Assembly: GCF_031846245.1 (NCBI RefSeq)
Contig: NZ_JAVRIC010000002.1
Location: forward strand, 1-64,000
Source of the DNA: Banduia mediterranea
Lineage (GTDB): Bacteria > Pseudomonadota > Gammaproteobacteria > Nevskiales > Nevskiaceae
Direction of reading: 5' to 3'
DNA: 64,000 nucleotides
The notes under the pieces are model-generated. The model saw nothing but the letters and a program-made list of their open reading frames with translations. It was not told the DNA's origin and ran no database searches. Both the position numbers and the translations under genes were made by a program. Below, one piece after another: positions 32,173 to 43,338 of the stretch; position 1 is the stretch's first letter; every line of letters begins with the position of its first letter.

Positions 32173-35007
32173 ATGGCCACCATCCACATCGACAAAAAAC
32201 AATACGACGTCGACGGCACTGACAACCTGCTGCACGCCTGCCTGTCGCTGGGCCTGGACATCCCCTACTTCTGCTGGCACCCGGCGCTCGGCAGCGTCGG
32301 CGCCTGCCGCCAGTGCGCGGTCAAGCAGTACAAGGACGCCGACGACACGCGCGGCCGCATCGTCATGTCGTGCATGACGCCGTCCTCGGACGGCAGCTAC
32401 ATCTCCATCGACGATGCCGAAGCCAAGGCCTTCCGCAAGACCATCGTCGAATACCTGATGTCCAACCACCCGCACGACTGCCCGGTGTGTGAGGAAGGCG
32501 GTCACTGCCACCTGCAGGATGTCACGGTGATGACCGGCCATGCGCGGCGGCGCTACCGCTTCGCCAAGCGCACGCACAGGAACCAGGACCTGGGGCCGTT
32601 CATCGCCCACGAGATGAACCGCTGCATCGCCTGCTACCGCTGCGTGCGCTATTACAACGACTACGCCGGCGGCACCGACCTCGGCGTGTTCGGCACCGCC
32701 AGCAACGTCTACTTCGGCCGTGCCACCGACGGCACGCTGGAAAACGAATTCTCCGGCAACCTCACCGAGGTCTGCCCCACCGGCGTGTTCACTGACAAGA
32801 CCCACTCCGAGCGCTACGTGCGCAAGTGGGACATGCAGTTCGCGCCCAGCATCTGCGGCGGCTGCTCGATGGGCTGCAACACCTCGCCGGGCGAGCGCTA
32901 CGGCGAAATCCGCCGCGTGGAGAACCGCTACAACAGTGATCTGAATCATTACTTCCTGTGCGACCGCGGCCGCTTCGGCTATGGCTACACCAACCGCAAG
33001 GACCGGCCGCGGCGCATTCGCATCACGGTCGACGGCGCCACCCGCGAACTCGACACCGACGAAGGCCTGGACGCCGCCACCCGCCTGCTCGGCGGCGCCC
33101 GCCGCGTCATCGGCATCGGTTCGCCGCGCGCCAGCCTCGAAGCCAACTTCGCCTTGCGCCAACGGGTGGGCGCCGACAACTTCTCGACCGGGCTGTCCGC
33201 GCGCGAACACCAGCTCACGGGACTGATCCTGCAATTGCAGCGCGAGCTGCCCATCGCCAACGCCACGCTGCGCGGCGTGGAAACCCGGGACGCGGCGCTG
33301 GTACTCGGCGAGGACGTAATGCAGACCGCGCCGCGTCTGGCGCTGGCGCTGCGCCAAACGGTGCGCAGCGCGGGTCTCGCCAAGGCGATCGAGAAGAAGG
33401 TGCCGCCGTGGCAGGCCGATGGCGTGGAGGACGTGCGCGACGGCGCGATGCATCCGCTGTTCATCGCCACACCCACCGACACCCGCCTCGACGACATCGC
33501 CGCCGACACCGTGCGCGCCGCACCAGCCGACCTGGCAGCGCTGGGCTATGCGGTGGCGCGCATCATCGACAATTCCGCGCCGGCCATCGGCGGGCTGGAC
33601 GAGGAAGCGCAGGGCCGCGCCCAGACCATCGCCGAGGCCCTGCTGGCCAGCGAACAACCGCTGATCGTCTCCGGCACCGGCTGCGACAGCGGCGCCGTGA
33701 TCGAGGCCGCCGCCAATGTCGCGCTGGCCCTGTACCGGCGCGGCAAGCCGGTCGAATGGGTGCTGATCGCCCCCGAAGCCAACAGCCTGGGCGTGCGTCT
33801 GATGGACGGCGTGGACGTGGACACCGCGCTGGGCTGGCTCGCGGCCGGCGAGGCCGACACCGTGCTGGTGCTGGAGAACGACCTGTATCGGCGCGCGCCA
33901 CGCGCGACGGTGGACACGGCGCTGAGCAACAAGACCCTGCTGGTAATCGACCATCAGATGCACGAAACCGCGCAGCGCGCCAAGCTGCTGCTGCCGGCGG
34001 CCACGCTGTTCGAAAGCGACGGCACGCTGGTGAATTACGAAACCCGCGCGCAGCGCTTCTTTCAGGTGTTCGATCCAAGCTATTACGACGCCGGCAACGA
34101 GGTGCGCGAGTCCTGGCGGTGGATGCAGGACCTTGGCGCCGGTGACGCCGGCAACTCCACACGCCCTCCCCCTCTCCCTCTGGGAGAGGGCCGGGGTGAG
34201 GGCGAGCGTCCGAAATCAGCGGATTCGCCAGAACGAGCGCCGAGCGCCCTCATCCCCAGCCCTTCTCCCGGAGGGAGAAGGGAGCATTCGGTATGGAACT
34301 CGCTGGACGAAGTGACGGCCGCCTGCGCGCTGGCGGTTCCGGCGCTGGCCGGCATCGTCGGCGCCGCTCCGGGCGCGGCCTTCCGCTACGAGGGCATGAA
34401 GATGGCGCGTGAGCCGCACCGCTACAGCGGGCGCACGGCGATGCGCGCCAATCTGTCGGTGCACGAACCGCGGGCGCCGCAGGACCCGGATTCGGCGCTG
34501 GCGTTCTCGATGGAGGGTTATCAGGGCACGGCCAAACCGGCCTCACTGATCGCCTTCGCCTGGGCACCGAACTGGAACTCGCCGCAGGCCTGGAACAAGT
34601 TTCAGGACGAAGTCGGCGGCGCGCTGCGCATCAATCCGCCCAGCGAGCACCTGATCAAAAGCAGCGGCTCCGGCGACTACCGCGCCTGGAGCAGCCCGGC
34701 GCCAGCCGAAGGCCCGGTCGCCCTGCCGCTGCATCACATCTTCGGCAGCGACGCGCTGTCGGCCCGCGCCGCGCCGATCGCCTCGCGCATGCCGGCTGCC
34801 TATGTGGCGCTGCATCCGGACGATGCCTCCCAACTCGGTCTTGCCGAAGGCGCGTCCGTGAAAATATCGCTGGATGGCACCGCCACCACCCTGCCGTTAC
34901 GCCTCGACGACAGCCTGATGCCGGGACAGGTGGGCCTGCCGCGCGGACTGCCCGGCGTGCCGTATTTCGACGGCGGCGCGGCGATTCAACTGGGAGTGAA
35001 TGGATGA
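32173..35007 (+). CDS. nuoG: NADH-quinone oxidoreductase subunit G with in-frame repeat insertion
   Basis: Product of 944 residues from ATG 32173. N-terminal [2Fe-2S] ligands ([18 protein letters not shown]), the His/Cys [4Fe-4S] site ([12 protein letters not shown]), a second site ([13 protein letters not shown]), and CGGCSMGCN at the start of the molybdopterin-like domain. Residues about 663-706 are foreign: they translate a 120-bp palindromic element (34165-34285), giving [16 protein letters not shown] and [14 protein letters not shown]. The frame is kept through the insert and continues to a normal C-terminus, so the protein may tolerate a surface loop. Alternatively the enlarged subunit is impaired. 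Confidence 0.92.
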   Translation: MATIHIDKKQYDVDGTDNLLHACLSLGLDIPYFCWHPALGSVGACRQCAVKQYKDADDTRGRIVMSCMTPSSDGSYISIDDAEAKAFRKTIVEYLMSNHPHDCPVCEEGGHCHLQDVTVMTGHARRRYRFAKRTHRNQDLGPFIAHEMNRCIACYRCVRYYNDYAGGTDLGVFGTASNVYFGRATDGTLENEFSGNLTEVCPTGVFTDKTHSERYVRKWDMQFAPSICGGCSMGCNTSPGERYGEIRRVENRYNSDLNHYFLCDRGRFGYGYTNRKDRPRRIRITVDGATRELDTDEGLDAATRLLGGARRVIGIGSPRASLEANFALRQRVGADNFSTGLSAREHQLTGLILQLQRELPIANATLRGVETRDAALVLGEDVMQTAPRLALALRQTVRSAGLAKAIEKKVPPWQADGVEDVRDGAMHPLFIATPTDTRLDDIAADTVRAAPADLAALGYAVARIIDNSAPAIGGLDEEAQGRAQTIAEALLASEQPLIVSGTGCDSGAVIEAAANVALALYRRGKPVEWVLIAPEANSLGVRLMDGVDVDTALGWLAAGEADTVLVLENDLYRRAPRATVDTALSNKTLLVIDHQMHETAQRAKLLLPAATLFESDGTLVNYETRAQRFFQVFDPSYYDAGNEVRESWRWMQDLGAGDAGNSTRPPPLPLGEGRGEGERPKSADSPERAPSALIPSPSPGGRREHSVWNSLDEVTAACALAVPALAGIVGAAPGAAFRYEGMKMAREPHRYSGRTAMRANLSVHEPRAPQDPDSALAFSMEGYQGTAKPASLIAFAWAPNWNSPQAWNKFQDEVGGALRINPPSEHLIKSSGSGDYRAWSSPAPAEGPVALPLHHIFGSDALSARAAPIASRMPAAYVALHPDDASQLGLAEGASVKISLDGTATTLPLRLDDSLMPGQVGLPRGLPGVPYFDGGAAIQLGVNG
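34165..34285. repeat. Two-hairpin palindromic element inserted in frame in nuoG
   Basis: Left hairpin CCCTCTCCC-TCT-GGGAGAGGG (34170-34190), then GGGGTGAGGGCG. The latter pairs with CGCCCTCATCCCC near 34245-34257, followed by a right hairpin CCCTTCTCCC-GGA-GGGAGAAGGG (34260-34282). The length is about 120 bp, and the same design recurs at 58456-58562. All three frames matter only in that the nuoG frame stays open. Confidence 0.85.
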
Positions 35008-35036
35008 CCTCCTTCACTCACCGACCCACAGGCATG

Positions 35037-35060
35037 CTCCCTTCTCCCTCCGGGAGAGGG
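35037..35060. repeat. Half copy of the CTCTCCC/GGGAGAG element before nuoH
   Basis: CTCCCTTCTCCC-TCC-GGGAGAGGG lies in the 85-bp gap between nuoG and nuoH and matches one end hairpin of the element at 34165-34285. It would form a stem 30 bp upstream of the nuoH start. Confidence 0.7.
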
Positions 35061-35092
35061 CTACACCCACGAACGACAATGGGCGTACCGAC

Positions 35093-36088
35093 ATGATCGA
35101 ACGCCTCTGGACACCCGAATTCCAGGCGGTGTTCTTCGCCACCCTGCAGGCCGGCGTGCTGCTGCTGGGCGTCACCATCGTCTCCGCCTGGACGATCTGG
35201 TGGGAACGCCGCCTGCTCGGCTTCTTCCAGGACCGGCTCGGCCCGAACCGGGTCGGCCCACTGGGCCTGGGTCAGGTCATCGCCGACATGCTCAAGATGT
35301 TCTTCAAGGAGGACTGGACGCCGCCGTTCGTCGACAAGCCGACCTTCCTGCTGGCGCCGTTCATCTCGCTGGCGATGATGCTGCTGATGTTCCTGGTAGT
35401 GCCGCTGACGCCGGACATCCGCGTGGCCGACCTGGACATGGGCGTGCTGGTATTCCTGGCGCTGGCCGGACTCGCGGTCTACGCGGTGATGCTGGCCGGC
35501 TGGTCGTCCAACAACAAGTACGCGCTGCTCGGCGGCCTGCGCTCCACCGCGCAGACCATCACCTACGAGGTGTTCCTGGGCCTGGCGCTGATGGGCACGG
35601 TGATGCTCGCCGGCTCGTTCAGGCTCGGCGATATCGTCGAGGCGCAACGCGGGCTGTGGTTCGTGGTGTCGCAGTTTCCCGGCTTCATCCTGTTCGCACT
35701 GGCCGGTATCGCCGTGGTCCACCGCGCGCCCTTCGACCTGCCGGAAGCCGAATCCGAACTGGCGGATGGCTACCACATCGAATATTCGAGCATGAAGTTC
35801 GGCATGTTCATGGTCAGCGAATACGTCGGCGTGGTCGTGATCTCGGCGCTGCTGACCACGTTCTACTTCGGCGGCTGGCTGGGCCCCGGCTTTCTGCCGC
35901 CGCTGGCCTGGTTCTGCCTCAAGACCTTCTTCTTCATGTGTGTGTTCATCCTGCTGCGCGCCTCGCTGCCGCGCCCGCGCTACGACCAGATGATGGCGGC
36001 GGGCTGGAAATTCTGCCTGCCGCTGGCGCTGATCAATCTGCTGGCGACCGGCGCGATCGTGCTGCTCAAGGACGGAGGGCTTTCGTGA
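35093..36088 (+). CDS. nuoH: NADH-quinone oxidoreductase subunit H
   Basis: Product of 331 residues from ATG 35093, with eight membrane helices. [23 protein letters not shown] is the NuoH quinone-chamber signature, and the acidic loop [29 protein letters not shown] is typical. It anchors the peripheral arm and forms the quinone tunnel with NuoB and NuoD. A longer frame starting at 35000 would include the repeat in the gap and is not favoured. Confidence 0.95.
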   Translation: MIERLWTPEFQAVFFATLQAGVLLLGVTIVSAWTIWWERRLLGFFQDRLGPNRVGPLGLGQVIADMLKMFFKEDWTPPFVDKPTFLLAPFISLAMMLLMFLVVPLTPDIRVADLDMGVLVFLALAGLAVYAVMLAGWSSNNKYALLGGLRSTAQTITYEVFLGLALMGTVMLAGSFRLGDIVEAQRGLWFVVSQFPGFILFALAGIAVVHRAPFDLPEAESELADGYHIEYSSMKFGMFMVSEYVGVVVISALLTTFYFGGWLGPGFLPPLAWFCLKTFFFMCVFILLRASLPRPRYDQMMAAGWKFCLPLALINLLATGAIVLLKDGGLS

Positions 36089-36621
36089 AAGCAATCCTCA
36101 TCGGCATCTTCACCAATCTGCGCACCATCTGGGTCGTGTTCACGCATCTGTTCCGCAAGCACGACGTGATCGAGTATCCCGAGGTCAAGCCCTACATGCC
36201 GCCGCGCTACCGCGGCCGTATCGTGCTCACGCGCGACCCGGACGGCGAGGAACGCTGCGTCGCCTGCAATCTGTGCGCGGTGGCCTGCCCGGTGGCCTGC
36301 ATCTCGCTGCAGAAGGCCGAGCGCGAGGACGGGCGCTGGTATCCGGAGTTCTTCCGCATCAACTTCTCGCGCTGCATCTACTGCGGTTTCTGCGAGGAGG
36401 CCTGCCCGACGTCCTCGATCCAGCTCACGCCGGACTACGAGATGGCGGACTACAAGCGCCAGGACCTGGTCTACGAAAAGGAGGACCTGCTGATCGCCGG
36501 CCCCGGCAAGGATCCCAACTACAACTTCTACCGCATTGCCGGTCTGGAGATCGCAGGCAAGCCCAAGGGCGGCGCGCGCAACGAGGCGCAGCCGGTGGAT
36601 GTGAAGTCCCTGCTGCCATGA
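36085..36621 (+). CDS. nuoI: NADH-quinone oxidoreductase subunit I
   Basis: Product of 178 residues with a GTG start (GGAGGG upstream) overlapping the nuoH stop (GTGA). It has two [4Fe-4S] motifs, [16 protein letters not shown] and [16 protein letters not shown] (clusters N6a and N6b). An amphipathic N-terminal helix ([20 protein letters not shown]) lies on the membrane. It passes electrons from NuoG to NuoB. Confidence 0.95.
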   Translation: MKAILIGIFTNLRTIWVVFTHLFRKHDVIEYPEVKPYMPPRYRGRIVLTRDPDGEERCVACNLCAVACPVACISLQKAEREDGRWYPEFFRINFSRCIYCGFCEEACPTSSIQLTPDYEMADYKRQDLVYEKEDLLIAGPGKDPNYNFYRIAGLEIAGKPKGGARNEAQPVDVKSLLP

Positions 36622-36637
36622 ACGGATCGGACTGAAC

Positions 36638-37144
36638 ATGGAATTCGTCTTCTACAGTGCCTCGATCATCGCCCTGTTCGCGGCCCTGCGTGTGGTCACC
36701 AATACCAACCCGGTGCACGCGCTGCTGTACATGGTGCTGACGCTGCTCGCGATCGCCGCGATGTTCTTCGCCCTGGGCGCGCCATTCGCCGGTGTGCTGG
36801 AAGTCATCGTCTACGCCGGCGCCATCGTCGTGCTGTTCGTGTTCGTGGTGATGATGCTCAACCTCGGGCCGGAGACGGTGGCGCAGGAGCGCCAGTGGCT
36901 GCGACCGCGCATGTGGATCGGCCCGGGCTTGCTGTCCTTGGCGCTGCTGGTGGAAATCGTGATCGCGCTGGCGAGCCGCCCCGGTGAGCTGGCCGGCGCC
37001 GAGACCGTCAGCGCCAAGGCCGTGGGCATCGCCCTGTACGGCCCCTACCTGCTGGCCGTGGAACTCGCTTCGATGATGCTGCTCGCCGGCTTGGTGGTGG
37101 CCTGGCATCTGGGCAAGCATGACGACCAAGGAAGCGTCCGATGA
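36638..37144 (+). CDS. nuoJ: NADH-quinone oxidoreductase subunit J
   Basis: Product of 168 residues with five membrane helices. The third helix ([22 protein letters not shown]) includes the pi-bulge region (YAGAI) of the E-channel. It overlaps nuoK by 4 bases. Confidence 0.92.
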   Translation: MEFVFYSASIIALFAALRVVTNTNPVHALLYMVLTLLAIAAMFFALGAPFAGVLEVIVYAGAIVVLFVFVVMMLNLGPETVAQERQWLRPRMWIGPGLLSLALLVEIVIALASRPGELAGAETVSAKAVGIALYGPYLLAVELASMMLLAGLVVAWHLGKHDDQGSVR

Positions 37145-37461
37145 TGGAAAGCGTCGTGGGCATTCCGATGGATCATGGCCTCGCCGTGGCCGGCATGCTG
37201 TTCGTGATCGGCCTGGCTGGCGTGATGGTGCGGCGCAATGTGCTGTTCATGCTGATGAGCCTGGAGCTGATGCTCAATGCCGCGGCTCTGGCCTTCGTCG
37301 TCGCCGGCGCGCGCTGGGCGCAGCCGGACGGACAGATCATGTTCATCCTGATACTGACGCTGGCGGCCTGCGAGGCCAGCGTCGGCCTGGCACTGCTGCT
37401 GCAACTGTATCGCCAGTTCCGAACGCTGGATGTGGATCGGGCCAGCGAGCTGCGGGGGTGA
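37141..37461 (+). CDS. nuoK: NADH-quinone oxidoreductase subunit K
   Basis: Product of 106 residues with three membrane helices and the conserved glutamates in [17 protein letters not shown] and [12 protein letters not shown] that carry protons between NuoH/A/J and the antiporter-like subunits. The start codon follows nuoJ with an ATGATG doublet; either may be used. Confidence 0.92.
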   Translation: MMESVVGIPMDHGLAVAGMLFVIGLAGVMVRRNVLFMLMSLELMLNAAALAFVVAGARWAQPDGQIMFILILTLAACEASVGLALLLQLYRQFRTLDVDRASELRG

Positions 37462-37633
37462 GCATGTCGACCTTGGACTTGTCCTGCTTGCTCGTGTCCC
37501 TGGCGATTGATCGTGAGGCGCCGAGGGTCTACTGGCCCAATGGCAGGTTTCCGACGGGTTCCGCCGCTCGGCGCTTCCGAATGGGCCCGAACCGCGAAAA
37601 GCCAAAGCTCCCCTGTCCCTCCGGGAGCGCCGC
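37462..37633 (+). other. Gap between nuoK and nuoL with repeat remnant
   Basis: 172 bp without a recognisable gene, unusual inside this otherwise tightly packed operon. The end (GCTCCCctgtccctccGGGAGC, 37607-37628) looks like a decayed end hairpin of the CTCTCCC element. The rest (to about 37600) holds nothing I recognise and may be inserted sequence. Confidence 0.5.
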
Positions 37634-39451
37634 ATGAACCCGCTGTTCCTGACCGCCTTCATCCCACTGGCCGGCTATCTGTTCCTGTCGTTCTCACGCG
37701 GCCGCCTGTCCGAAAACATGGCGGCGATCGTGGGCGTCGGCACGGTGGGCGTCTCGGCCCTGATCGCCGCCTGGATCACGATCGGCTTTCTCGGCACCGA
37801 CGGTGCCGCCCAGACCCAGTTGCTGTGGCACTGGATCGACGTCCGCGGCCTGAGGGTGGACTTTGCCCTGCGCCTGGACGAACTGTCGCTGGTGATGCTG
37901 GGCATCGTCACCGGCGTGGGGTTCTTCATCCACCTGTTCGCCGCCTGGTACATGCGCGGCGATGCGTCCTACGCGCGATTCTTCTCGTACATGAACCTGT
38001 TCGTAGCGAGCATGCTGTTCCTGGTACTCGGCGACAATCTGCTGGTGCTGTATCTGGGCTGGGAAGGCGTAGGCGTGTCCAGCTACCTGCTGATCGGCTT
38101 CTGGTATCAGGATTCGGCCAACGGCGCGGCGGCGCGCAAGGCCTTCGTCATCACCCGCGCCGGCGACGTGGCGATGTCGATCGCCTTGTTCATCCTGATC
38201 CTGCAGTTCGGCACGCTGGACATCGACACGCTGATGAGCGCGGTGACGACACACTGGGAGGTCGGCGCGCCGATCGCCACCCTCACCGCGCTGCTGCTGC
38301 TCGGCGGCGCCGTCGGAAAATCCGCGCAGCTACCGCTGCAAACCTGGCTGCCGGACGCGATGGCCGGCCCGACGCCGGTGTCGGCGCTGATCCACGCCGC
38401 CACCATGGTCACCGCCGGCGTCTACCTGATCGCACGCACGCACCTGCTGTTCGAGCTGTCGCCGATCGCGATGCAGGCGGTCGGCGTGGTCGGTGCGGCA
38501 ACGCTGCTGCTGGCCGGCTTCTGCGCGCTGGCGCAGACCGACATCAAGCGCGTACTCGCCTATTCGACGATGAGCCAGATCGGCTACATGTTCCTGGCGC
38601 TGGGCGTCGGCGCCTGGCAGGCGGCGGTGTTCCACCTGATGACGCACGCCTTCTTCAAGGCGCTGCTGTTCCTCGGCTCCGGCAGCGTGATCCTGGCGAT
38701 GCACCACGAACAGGACATGTTCAAGATGGGCGGGCTGCGCAAGTCGCTGCCGTTCACGTTTGCGGTGTTCCTGATCGGCTCGCTGGCGCTGGTGGCGATT
38801 CCGCCCACGGCCGGCTTCTTCAGCAAGGACGAGATCCTGCACGAAGCCTACGCCAGCGGGCATGTCACGCTGTGGGCCTGCGGGCTGTTCGGCGCCTTTC
38901 TCACCGCGGTCTATACCTTCCGCATGTTGTTCATCACCTTCTTCGGCCAGCCCCGGGGCGCGGCCCATGCCGGCCACGGCATCGCCCATCACCTGCCGCT
39001 GGCGGTACTGGCGCTGCTGGCGCTCGTCGGCGGTTTCATCCACCTGCCGCTGGATTCCGTGCTGCCGGCGAGCCATGCCGGCGAAACCGGTCCGTTGATC
39101 GAATACCTGCCGCTGCTGGTGTCGCTGATCGGCATCGCTCTGGCGGCGGCGCTGTGGCTCGGTAAGCGCTCGGCGGTCACTCGTATGGCGAACGCCATCG
39201 ACCCGCTGCGCCGCCTGGCGCTGAACGCCATGGGCTTCGACTGGCTCTACGACCGTCTGTTCGTGAAGCCTTACCTGTGGCTGGTGCACGTCAATCGCGA
39301 TGATCTGTTCGACCGGGCGATCGGCGCCATCCCGGCCACGCTGACGCGCGCCCACCACGGCCTGGCCAAGACCCAGACCGGGCAGTTGCGCTGGTATGCG
39401 GCGTCCGTCGCGCTCGGTGCGGTGCTGGTCACCGGAGCGGTCTTCCTATGA
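37634..39451 (+). CDS. nuoL: NADH-quinone oxidoreductase subunit L
   Basis: Product of 605 residues, about 16 membrane helices, antiporter-like proton pump at the distal end of the membrane arm. [19 protein letters not shown] carries the key glutamate of helix 5. [31 protein letters not shown] and [20 protein letters not shown] are the conserved lysine and discontinuous-helix regions. It overlaps nuoM by 4 bases. Confidence 0.95.
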   Translation: MNPLFLTAFIPLAGYLFLSFSRGRLSENMAAIVGVGTVGVSALIAAWITIGFLGTDGAAQTQLLWHWIDVRGLRVDFALRLDELSLVMLGIVTGVGFFIHLFAAWYMRGDASYARFFSYMNLFVASMLFLVLGDNLLVLYLGWEGVGVSSYLLIGFWYQDSANGAAARKAFVITRAGDVAMSIALFILILQFGTLDIDTLMSAVTTHWEVGAPIATLTALLLLGGAVGKSAQLPLQTWLPDAMAGPTPVSALIHAATMVTAGVYLIARTHLLFELSPIAMQAVGVVGAATLLLAGFCALAQTDIKRVLAYSTMSQIGYMFLALGVGAWQAAVFHLMTHAFFKALLFLGSGSVILAMHHEQDMFKMGGLRKSLPFTFAVFLIGSLALVAIPPTAGFFSKDEILHEAYASGHVTLWACGLFGAFLTAVYTFRMLFITFFGQPRGAAHAGHGIAHHLPLAVLALLALVGGFIHLPLDSVLPASHAGETGPLIEYLPLLVSLIGIALAAALWLGKRSAVTRMANAIDPLRRLALNAMGFDWLYDRLFVKPYLWLVHVNRDDLFDRAIGAIPATLTRAHHGLAKTQTGQLRWYAASVALGAVLVTGAVFL

Positions 39452-40977
39452 TCCTGCTCTGGCTGATTCTGATCCCGATCATCGGCGGGCTGCTGTGCTG
39501 GCAGGGCGAACGTCACGCCGGCCCCTGGCTGCCGCGCTGGTTCGCGGCCGGCTCGATGCTGCTGGTGCTGATTCTCAGCCTGTGGCTGTGGGTCAGCGGC
39601 GACTACAGCCTCGCTGTACCCGGCGGCACACCGCAGTGGGCGCTGGAGTTCAAGCGCGACTGGATTCCGCGCTTCGGCATCAGTTTCCACCTGGCGCTGG
39701 ACGGCCTGTCGCTGATGCTGGTGGTACTGACGGCACTGCTCGGCCTGATGGCGGTGATCTGCTCCTGGCGCGAGATCGACCAGCGCGTCGGCTTCTTCCA
39801 TCTCAACCTGCTGTGGAACCTCGGCGCGGTCATCGGCGTGTTCCTGACGCTGGACCTGTTCCTGTTCTTCTTCCTGTGGGAAGCGATGCTGGTGCCGATG
39901 TACTTCCTGATCGCCTTGTGGGGCCATAACGCGCCCGGCGGTCGCGGCAGGATCTATGCGGCCACCAAGTTCTTCCTGTTCACGCAGGCCTCCGGCCTGA
40001 TCATGCTGGTGGCGATCCTCGGCCTGGTCTACGTGCACCAGCAGCAGACCGGCGTGCTCACGTTCAACTACATGGACCTGCTCGGCACCTCGATGAGTCC
40101 GCTCACCGAGTTCTGGTTGATGCTGGGCTTCTTCGTCGCCTTCGCCGTGAAGATGCCGACCGTGCCCTTGCATTCCTGGCTGCCGGAGGCGCACTCGCAG
40201 GCGCCCACCGCAGGCTCCGTGGACCTCGCCGGCATCCTGCTCAAGACCGCGGCCTACGGCCTGCTGCGCTTCGCGATCCCGCTGTTTCCGAACGCCTCGC
40301 TGGACTTCGCGCCGGTGGCGATGTGGCTGGGCGTGATCGGCGTGATCTACGGCGGCGTACTGACCTTCGCCCAGAACGACATCAAGCGGCTGGTGGCCTA
40401 TTCCTCGGTCGCGCACATGGGCTTCGTCATGATCGGCATCTACGCCGGCACAGAAATGGCCTTGCAGGGCGTGACCATCCAGCTGCTGGCGCACGGCATC
40501 TCCGCCGGCGGTCTGTTCATTCTCTGCGGTGAAATCTACGAGCGCATGCACACCCGTGACATGCGACAGATGGGCGGCCTGTGGGCGCGCTTCAAGACCC
40601 TGCCGCCGATTGCGCTGGTGTTTGCCGTGGCCTCGCTGGGCCTGCCCGGCTTCGGCAATTTCGTCGGCGAATTCCTGATCCTGGCCGGCACCTGGGAATT
40701 GGCGCCGGCCGTCACCATCGTCGCTTCGTCCGGCCTGGTGCTGGCCGCGGTGTACTGCCTGATCCTGATTCAGCGCAGCTTCCACGGCCCGGTGCGGGGC
40801 GACGCCGCCAGCCTGCGCGATCTGAGCACCCGCGAGCGCTACATGCTGCTGATCCTGATGGCGGTGCTGCTGTGGCTGGGGCTGTATCCACAGCCTTTCC
40901 TCGATACCTCCACGACCACGATGCAGGCGATCCACGAGATATACAGAGGCACCGCGGTTGCGGTGGCCGCGCCATGA
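39448..40977 (+). CDS. nuoM: NADH-quinone oxidoreductase subunit M
   Basis: Product of 509 residues. FFLWEAMLVPMYFLIALWG carries the glutamate of the proton channel. KMPTVPLHSWLPEAHSQAPTAGSVDLAGILLKTAAYGLLRF is the NuoM signature, and KRLVAYSSVAHMGFVMIGIYAG follows. Antiporter-like proton pump. Overlaps nuoN by 4 bases (ATGA). Confidence 0.95.
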   Translation: MILLWLILIPIIGGLLCWQGERHAGPWLPRWFAAGSMLLVLILSLWLWVSGDYSLAVPGGTPQWALEFKRDWIPRFGISFHLALDGLSLMLVVLTALLGLMAVICSWREIDQRVGFFHLNLLWNLGAVIGVFLTLDLFLFFFLWEAMLVPMYFLIALWGHNAPGGRGRIYAATKFFLFTQASGLIMLVAILGLVYVHQQQTGVLTFNYMDLLGTSMSPLTEFWLMLGFFVAFAVKMPTVPLHSWLPEAHSQAPTAGSVDLAGILLKTAAYGLLRFAIPLFPNASLDFAPVAMWLGVIGVIYGGVLTFAQNDIKRLVAYSSVAHMGFVMIGIYAGTEMALQGVTIQLLAHGISAGGLFILCGEIYERMHTRDMRQMGGLWARFKTLPPIALVFAVASLGLPGFGNFVGEFLILAGTWELAPAVTIVASSGLVLAAVYCLILIQRSFHGPVRGDAASLRDLSTRERYMLLILMAVLLWLGLYPQPFLDTSTTTMQAIHEIYRGTAVAVAAP

Positions 40978-42422
40978 GCTTCACGCAGGCACAATTGCTC
41001 GCGCTGCTGCCGATCCTCATCGTCGGCGCCACCGCGCTGGCGGTGATGACGGCCATCGCCGTACGCCGCCACCACCGCGCGGCCGCCACCATCGCCGTGG
41101 CCGGACTCAATCTCGCGCTGATCGCCTGCCTGCTCGTACCACAACTCGGCCCGCAGCAGGTCACCCCCTTGCTGCGCGTGGACGGCTACGCCTGTTTCTA
41201 CATGGCCTTGATCCTGATCACCACGCTGGCCACGGCGACGCTGTCGCACGCCTATCTCGAAAACGACCGGCGCAACCCCGAGGAGTACTACCTGCTGCTG
41301 GTGATCGCGGCGATGGGCGGCCTGGTGATGGTCTGCGCCGAACACCTCGCAACGCTGTTCATCGGCGTGGAACTGCTGTCGATTCCGCTGTACGGCATGA
41401 TCGGCTACCCGATCGGCGAACGTCGCTCGCTGGAAGCCAGCCTCAAATACCTGGTGCTGTCGGCCTCCGCCTCCGCCTTCCTGCTGTTCGGGCTGGCGCT
41501 GATCTATGCGCAGACCGGCGCGCTCGGCTATGCCGAACTGGCGGGGGCCTCCGCCAAACTGTCCGCGCAATCCCCGTACCTGCTGATCGGCGGCGGCATG
41601 CTGCTGGTCGGCCTGGGCTTCAAGCTGTCGCTGGTACCGTTCCACCTGTGGACACCCGATGTCTTCGAAGGCGCGCCGGCGCCGACCATGCTGTTCCTGG
41701 CCACCGCCAGCAAGGTTGCCGTGTTCGCCGCGCTGACGCGCTACTTCGCCGAAGCCGGCGACTACCATTTCGACCGGCTGCTGGACGCGCTCTCGGGTAT
41801 CGCGATCCTGTCGATCCTGATCGGCAGCCTGCTCGCGCTGATGCAGAAAAACCTCAAGCGGCTGATGGCCTACAGCTCGATCACGCACTTCGGCTACTGC
41901 CTGGTGGCGCTGATCGCGGGCGGCGAATTGGCGGTCGAGGCGGTGGGCGTCTACCTGCTGACCTATGTGGTCACGGCGCTCGGTGCCTTCGGCGTGATCA
42001 GCCTGATGTCCAGCCCGCACCACGAACGCGACGCGGATTCGATCCACGACTATCGGGGCCTGTTCTGGGACCGTCCCTACCTCACCTCGACGATGATCGT
42101 GGCGATGTTCTCGCTGGCCGGCGTACCGCTGACGGCCGGCTTCATCGGCAAGTTCTACGTGCTCGCGGCGGGCATCGACGCGCGCCTGTGGTGGCTGGTC
42201 AGCACGGTCGTGTTGGGCTCCGCCATCGGCCTGTACTACTACCTGCGCGTGATCATCGCGATGTTCCTGACCGAGCGCGGCATCCATCGCACCACGGCAC
42301 CGCTGGACTGGGCGCAGCGCGCCGGCGGCATCGTCATCCTGTTGATCACGGTGCTGATGTTCTGGCTGGGCGTGTATCCGCAGCCCTTGATCGAATTGAT
42401 CCGCGCCGCTGGACTCCATTAG
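40974..42422 (+). CDS. nuoN: NADH-quinone oxidoreductase subunit N
   Basis: Product of 482 residues from ATG 40974. FIGVELLSIPLYGMIGY carries the conserved glutamate, VPFHLWTPDVFEGAPAPTMLFLATASKVAVF the lysine region, and KRLMAYSSITHFGYCLVAL the broken helix. It is the last subunit of the operon. No clear hairpin terminator follows in the 128 bp before zapD. Confidence 0.95.
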   Translation: MSFTQAQLLALLPILIVGATALAVMTAIAVRRHHRAAATIAVAGLNLALIACLLVPQLGPQQVTPLLRVDGYACFYMALILITTLATATLSHAYLENDRRNPEEYYLLLVIAAMGGLVMVCAEHLATLFIGVELLSIPLYGMIGYPIGERRSLEASLKYLVLSASASAFLLFGLALIYAQTGALGYAELAGASAKLSAQSPYLLIGGGMLLVGLGFKLSLVPFHLWTPDVFEGAPAPTMLFLATASKVAVFAALTRYFAEAGDYHFDRLLDALSGIAILSILIGSLLALMQKNLKRLMAYSSITHFGYCLVALIAGGELAVEAVGVYLLTYVVTALGAFGVISLMSSPHHERDADSIHDYRGLFWDRPYLTSTMIVAMFSLAGVPLTAGFIGKFYVLAAGIDARLWWLVSTVVLGSAIGLYYYLRVIIAMFLTERGIHRTTAPLDWAQRAGGIVILLITVLMFWLGVYPQPLIELIRAAGLH

Positions 42423-42550
42423 TCGGCTTCGGTATTTGCCCCTTGCTGGTGCACTGGTTCACAATCGTTCAGATTCTTCGGGCCGGCTAGCGGCGATGCG
42501 GCCCGGCCATTGTTTTCAGGCAGTCGTCAAGGCAGGGAGCTCACCGCGAG

Positions 42551-43330
42551 GTGTCGGAAATCTCGACCAATTGGATTGCATACGAACAGCCGCTCAACGA
42601 GCGATTGCGCAGTTTCCTGCGGCTGGAATTTCTGTTCAGCCGCCACCGCCACCATCGCGCAGACGAATCGGTCTGGGGCGTTCGTGCGACGCTGCAGTCG
42701 CTGCTCGATATCCTCACCTTGCTAGGCCGCAGCGATTTCAAGAGCGAGCTGCTCAAGGAACTGTTGGAACAGCACAATCTGCTGTCCAGACTCGCATCAC
42801 GCAGCGACGTGGATCCCGAGCGACTGTCGAAGACGCTCAAAGAGATCGACGAAGCAGTCAATGGCCTGCAGACGATCGGCTCGCACTTTGTCAGCGGTGC
42901 CCTGCGCGACAACGAATTCCTGATCGCGGTGCTCAATCGCACGACCATTCCGGGCGGCACCTGCAGTTTCGATGTGCCCATCCTGCATCACTGGTTGAGT
43001 CAGCCGTACGAGGTGATCAAGCGCGATCTGGACGCCTGGTTCGCCGATCTGCGAGCTTTCGAGCGCTCGATCAACCTCTATCTCAAATTGCTGCGTGCCG
43101 GCACAGAGCCGACCGAGGAACGCGCACCGGCGGGCATGTTCGTGTATTCGCCGCAGGGCACGTTCACGCTATTGCGTGTGCTGGTACCGGCGCAGTTGCA
43201 CGTCTACCCGGAGATCAGCGCCGGCCGTCACCGCTTCAGCATTCGCTTCATGTCCGGCCGCGACGTCAACATGCGGCCCTCCCAGGCCGCGACGGATATC
43301 ACTTTCAAGCTGCATTGCTGCGTACTGTGA
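42551..43330 (+). CDS. zapD: Cell division protein ZapD
   Basis: Product of 259 residues from a GTG start. YEQPLNERLRSFLRLEFLF is the ZapD N-terminal signature, and RSDFKSELLKELLEQ and LPAQLHVYPEISAGRHRFSIRFM-like C-terminal blocks match. ZapD cross-links FtsZ filaments at the division site. yacG follows 8 bp later, the usual pairing in gammaproteobacteria. Confidence 0.92.
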   Translation: MSEISTNWIAYEQPLNERLRSFLRLEFLFSRHRHHRADESVWGVRATLQSLLDILTLLGRSDFKSELLKELLEQHNLLSRLASRSDVDPERLSKTLKEIDEAVNGLQTIGSHFVSGALRDNEFLIAVLNRTTIPGGTCSFDVPILHHWLSQPYEVIKRDLDAWFADLRAFERSINLYLKLLRAGTEPTEERAPAGMFVYSPQGTFTLLRVLVPAQLHVYPEISAGRHRFSIRFMSGRDVNMRPSQAATDITFKLHCCVL

Positions 43331-43338
43331 GCGAACCC

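Noticed and set aside
32125-33963. 612-codon antisense frame over nuoG, and similar ones over nuoL, nuoM and nuoN
   Set aside because: High-GC codon bias leaves antisense frames open; no ribosome site or homologous pattern.
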